This document shows positions 4,689 to 7,107 of a stretch of DNA of 7,107 nt, piece by piece (the stretch's first letter is position 1; the number at the start of each line of letters is the position of its first letter). The notes under the pieces are model-generated. The model saw only the letters and a program-made list of their open reading frames with translations, did not search any database and was not told the DNA's origin. The translations under genes were made by a program, and so were the position numbers. Source of the stretch: Streptomyces katrae (GTDB lineage Bacteria; Actinomycetota; Actinomycetes; Streptomycetales; Streptomycetaceae); the NCBI RefSeq assembly GCF_000966975.1, contig NZ_JZWV01001024.1, forward strand, positions 1 to 7,107, in the 5' to 3' direction.

Positions 4689-6576
4689 CCGCCGCGGGCA
4701 GGCACGACAGGCCCGGCGGCAGGCACGCCGGCAGGCGAGGCGGCGGGCGGGGCAGGCCCTGCCGGGCCGCCCGCCGAGGGGCGCGGGCCCGCTCCTGGCC
4801 CTGGGGGCCGTCGGACTGCTCCTCGCGGGCTGCGCCTCCATGCCCGACCGCGGCGAGATCCGCCGCGTGGAGGCCTCCCAGGGGGTCGACTCCCAGGTGC
4901 GGGTCTTCGGCGTGCCCCCGGCCGACAAGGCCAGTCCGGCCGAGATCGTCGACGGCTTCCTGGAGGCCATGACCGGCGACGACCCCCAGCTGGCCACCGC
5001 CCGCAAGTACCTCACCGAGGACGCCGCCAAGAACTGGAAGCCCTCCTCGGCCGTCACCGTGCTCTCCTCCGGCCTCGACCGCGTCCCCGTCCAGGGCGAG
5101 AAGGACCCCGACGGGCCCCGCTGGAAGGTCACCGGCAAGAAGCTCGCCACCGTCGACGAACGCAGCGCCTACCAGCCGGAGATCGGCGGCAGCCGGTACG
5201 AGGAATACCTCCAGCTGGTCCAGGTCAAGGGGCAGTGGCGGATCGCCACCCCGCCCAGCAGCCTCGTGCTCGGCGAGTCCGACTTCCAGCGCATCTACAA
5301 GCCCGTCAACAAGTACTACTTCGCGGGCAACACGCTCGTCGCGGACCCCGTCTACGTGCGCCAGCGCAGCGACCCGGACTCGCGGACGAACCCCACCACC
5401 CTCACCGTGCAGTCCCTGCTCGCCGGGCCCTCCAAGTGGCTCGGGCCCGTCGCCTCCACCGCCTTTCCGACCGGCGCCGGACTGCGCGAGGGCACCAAGT
5501 CCCTGTCCTACGACGGCCAGAACACCCTGCGGGTCCCGCTCAACGAGGCCGGGGAGAACGTCGCCCAGCCGCAGTGCCAGAAGATGGCCACCCAACTCCT
5601 CTACACGGTCCGGGACCTGACGACCTCCCGGCTGGACCGGGTCGAACTGCTCCACTCCGACGGCAAGTCCTCGCTGTGCTGGGTGACCGGCTCCACCGCC
5701 GCGGGGATCGCGAACCGGCCGGTCCCGCCGCAGCACCAGTACTACGTGGACAAGGACGGCCGCCTCGTGCGGATGGTCCTCAACCCCGGTGCCGACGAGC
5801 AGCAGCAGGACAAGCCCGAGCCCGCCCCCGGGCCGCTGGCCACCGCCGCCGGGTTCAAGGTGGGCTCGGCCGCCGTGACGTACGACGAGAAGCGCGCCGC
5901 GGTCGTCTCCGAGGACGGGCACGGACTGTACGTCGTCACGCTGACCACCGCCGGAGCCATGCCGCAGCCGCTGCTGACCAGCCGGACCGGCAAGCTCACC
6001 GCGCCCAGCTGGGACGCCCAGGGCGACCTGTGGATCGCCGACCAGGACCCGCAGGGCCAGGGCCTGTGGCGGGTGCCCGGCGGGACCGGCACCCCGCAGA
6101 AGGTGGACGTCGCCGGACTGGACGGGATGAAGATCAGCGGGCTGAAGGCCTCCTCGGACGGGGTGCGCATCGCCCTGCTCGTCGAGCGGGACGGCGGCCG
6201 CAAGAACCTCTACATCGGGCGGATCGAGCGGCCCGAGGGCAAGGGGGACACCTCGAAGGTGTCGGTGCGCGAGCTGCGCCCGGCCGCTCCGCAGATGGCG
6301 GAGGTGACGGCGATGAGCTGGGCGCCGCGCGGCCGGCTGCTGGTGGTGGGCCGCGAGAGCGGCGGCGTCGACCAGGCCCGCTACATGCTGGCCGACGGGT
6401 CGATGGTCGCGGCGAGCCTGCCCGGGGCGACCGGGTTGAGCGCGATCGCCGCCTCGGAGGACGAGTCGAAGCCCGTGGTGGCCTCCTCCACCGAGGACGG
6501 CATCGTGTGGCTGCCGCCGGGCGCGCAGTGGCGCACCGCGGCGGCGGGCGGCCGGGCACCGTTCTATCCGGGCTGA
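4675..6576 (+). CDS. lpqB: MtrAB-associated lipoprotein LpqB
   Basis: This is a secreted, lipid-anchored protein with 633 residues from GTG 4675. Residues 1-37 form an unusually long basic head containing repeats of 'RRQA'. The signal helix (about 38-50) ends in lipobox 'LLAGC', with lipidation expected at C53. The mature protein has an LpqB N-terminal domain (about 65-195), a GerMN-type domain (about 200-335, including 'VQSLLAGPSKWL'), and a C-terminal beta-propeller-like region (about 350-633) with strand-turn repeats such as 'APSWDAQGDLWIAD' and 'MSWAPRGRLLVVGR'. In mycobacteria LpqB interacts with the extracellular part of MtrB and modulates MtrAB signalling. The 14-base overlap with mtrB supports the same operon and coupled translation. 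The open frame extends back to 3979, but that upstream part is a shadow of mtrB. The mature part holds only two other cysteines, C301 and C335. Confidence 0.95.
   Translation: MEDADRRGQARQARRQARRQARRRAGQALPGRPPRGAGPLLALGAVGLLLAGCASMPDRGEIRRVEASQGVDSQVRVFGVPPADKASPAEIVDGFLEAMTGDDPQLATARKYLTEDAAKNWKPSSAVTVLSSGLDRVPVQGEKDPDGPRWKVTGKKLATVDERSAYQPEIGGSRYEEYLQLVQVKGQWRIATPPSSLVLGESDFQRIYKPVNKYYFAGNTLVADPVYVRQRSDPDSRTNPTTLTVQSLLAGPSKWLGPVASTAFPTGAGLREGTKSLSYDGQNTLRVPLNEAGENVAQPQCQKMATQLLYTVRDLTTSRLDRVELLHSDGKSSLCWVTGSTAAGIANRPVPPQHQYYVDKDGRLVRMVLNPGADEQQQDKPEPAPGPLATAAGFKVGSAAVTYDEKRAAVVSEDGHGLYVVTLTTAGAMPQPLLTSRTGKLTAPSWDAQGDLWIADQDPQGQGLWRVPGGTGTPQKVDVAGLDGMKISGLKASSDGVRIALLVERDGGRKNLYIGRIERPEGKGDTSKVSVRELRPAAPQMAEVTAMSWAPRGRLLVVGRESGGVDQARYMLADGSMVAASLPGATGLSAIAASEDESKPVVASSTEDGIVWLPPGAQWRTAAAGGRAPFYPG
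4699..4746 (+). repeat. Imperfect repeats encoding the Arg/Gln-rich head of LpqB
   Basis: Variants of CGGCAGGCA recur through this stretch, the clearest being the 12-base-spaced pair CGGCAGGCACGC and CGGCAGGCGAGG. They encode repeated Gln-Ala-Arg-Arg units (residues 9-24) before the signal helix. The head is longer and more basic than a usual lipoprotein n-region, suggesting local repeat expansion. Confidence 0.6.
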
Positions 6577-6600
6577 GCCGGGCTGAGCCGGGCTGAGCCG
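6571..6600 (+). repeat. Three perfect 10-base tandem repeats at the lpqB stop; possible weak terminator
   Basis: GGCTGAGCCG is repeated exactly three times, followed by a partial GGC. The first copy contains the lpqB stop codon. Each copy includes GGCT-G-AGCC, which is self-complementary, so copies can fold on each other. The run is followed by GGCGGTTTTCC (6601-6611), a short T stretch that could make this a modest terminator. Because the period is 10, the TGA appears in all three forward frames (6574, 6584, 6594). Confidence 0.75.
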
Positions 6601-6623
6601 GGCGGTTTTCCACAGGGGTCGCG

Positions 6624-6646
6624 CCCTGCCCTGGCACCGGGCAGGG
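6624..6646 (+). other. Perfect 8-bp inverted repeat just before comF
   Basis: CCCTGCCC and GGGCAGGG flank a 7-base loop (TGGCACC) and would form a strong all-GC-rich hairpin in RNA. It has no T-run after it. It ends only a few bases before the comF start and touches its ribosome site, so it could reduce comF translation, stop transcription from lpqB, or be a protein-binding palindrome. Confidence 0.65.
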
Positions 6647-6651
6647 TGGAG
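6645..6651 (+). promoter_or_regulatory. Probable ribosome binding site of comF, partly within the hairpin
   Basis: GGTGGAG lies two bases before the ATG at 6654. This spacing is short, and the first two bases fall in the right arm of the inverted repeat at 6624-6646. The upstream codons in this frame contain no other start before the TGA at 6594, so the ATG remains the only reasonable choice. Confidence 0.4.
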
Positions 6652-6653
6652 CC

Positions 6654-7107
6654 ATGCGCGGGTGGTGGCAGGAGCTGGCCGGGCTGGTCCTGCCCGCCGA
6701 CTGCGCGGGCTGCGGGGCGGCGCGCTCGCTGCTGTGCGGGGACTGCCGCGGGGCCCTGGGCGGTACCGGCGCGGGGCCGGTGCGTCCGGCGGTGCGGGGC
6801 GGGGGGCCGTCCCTGCCGCCGGTGTACGCGGCGGTGCCGTACGAGGGGCCGGTACGGGCGGTCGTGCTCGCCCACAAGGAGCGCGGGGCGCTGCCGCTGG
6901 CGGGCCCGCTGGGCGGCGCCCTGGCGGCGGCGGTGTCGGCGGCCGGCGGGAGAGGGGGAGGGGAGCTGGCGCTGGTCCCGGTGCCGTCCGCGCGGCGGAC
7001 GCTGCGGGCGCGCGGGCACGACCCGGCGCGCCGTATCGCGCTGGCGGCCTCGCGGCGGCTGCGCGGGGCCGGGGAGGCGGCGCGCGTGGCGCCCGTACTG
7101 CGGCTGC
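6654..7107 (+). CDS. ComF/GntX-family phosphoribosyltransferase-like protein (C-terminus cut by window edge)
   Basis: The reading frame from ATG 6654 stays open for 151 codons to the window edge. It starts 'MRGWWQELAGLVLP', followed by two Cys pairs (C17/C20 and C28/C31) that look like the zinc-ribbon head of ComF proteins. A central motif 'VYAAVPYEGPVRAVVLAHKERG' (57-78) and 'LVPVPSARRTLRARGHDPARRIA' (split at 107-116 and 117-129) match the family's double-zinc-ribbon/PRT layout, with 'RGHDP' in place of the 'RGFNQ' of many ComF proteins. The PRPP-binding loop would lie beyond the edge, so catalytic competence cannot be judged. ComF is linked to DNA uptake in some bacteria, but its role in actinobacteria is unclear. 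It follows lpqB by 77 bases on the same strand and may share its transcript or have its own promoter. The family call is good; the function is uncertain. Confidence 0.85.
   Translation, partial: MRGWWQELAGLVLPADCAGCGAARSLLCGDCRGALGGTGAGPVRPAVRGGGPSLPPVYAAVPYEGPVRAVVLAHKERGALPLAGPLGGALAAAVSAAGGRGGGELALVPVPSARRTLRARGHDPARRIALAASRRLRGAGEAARVAPVLRL

Noticed and set aside
2670..5150. 826-codon open frame on the minus strand opposite mtrB and the start of lpqB
   Set aside because: It is a mirror of G/C-ending codons of secure genes on the plus strand, has low-complexity Gly/Ala/Asp/Val composition, and no recognisable domain.
4432..5922. Long minus-strand open frame opposite lpqB
   Set aside because: Gly/Val/Leu/Asp-rich shadow of the lpqB coding sequence without a family signature or ribosome site.
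1..7107. Search for mobile element ends, phage genes, CRISPR, toxin-antitoxin, tRNA or defence genes
   Set aside because: None seen; all coding space is taken by conserved actinobacterial genes in an expected arrangement.

Overview
The window is a high-GC actinobacterial chromosome segment, most likely Streptomyces or a close relative. The evidence is extreme G/C at third codon positions, GTG starts, and a recognisable mtrA-mtrB-lpqB cluster whose MtrA looks like those of Streptomyces. It reads as ordinary conserved core chromosome. I see no mobile element, phage gene, CRISPR array, tRNA or rRNA, and no clear sign of a new biological system.

Left part (1-1849, minus strand): two genes that look like one transcription unit read leftwards. 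The first (1849 to 617) encodes a six-helix membrane protein of the glycerophosphoryl-diester-phosphodiesterase membrane-domain type, with a Pro/Gln-rich cytoplasmic N-terminus. The second (608 to beyond the left edge) encodes a single-pass DUF4129 protein and is cut by the window. Eight bases separate them.

Middle (1850-2086): a 237-base divergent intergenic region. It is less GC-rich near its right end and holds a short palindrome and a candidate tandem half-site for an OmpR-family regulator just before mtrA.

Right part (2087-6576, plus strand): mtrA (response regulator), mtrB (sensor histidine kinase) and lpqB (lipoprotein) are packed with a 1-base gap or slight overlaps, so they are almost certainly one translationally coupled operon. 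MtrB senses an envelope or division-related state and phosphorylates MtrA. LpqB is the extracytoplasmic lipoprotein partner known from mycobacteria to influence MtrAB signalling. lpqB is followed by three exact copies of a 10-bp self-complementary repeat that puts a TGA in all three forward frames, then an 8-bp-stem inverted repeat. After that comes the start of a comF-type phosphoribosyltransferase gene (6654 to beyond the right edge).

The points most worth a second look are small. They are the triple-stop repeat and hairpin between lpqB and comF, the repeat-built Arg/Gln-rich head of LpqB, the repetitive tail of MtrB, the missing Shine-Dalgarno sequence and possible autoregulatory site at mtrA, and the divergent pairing of MtrAB with two poorly characterised membrane proteins.
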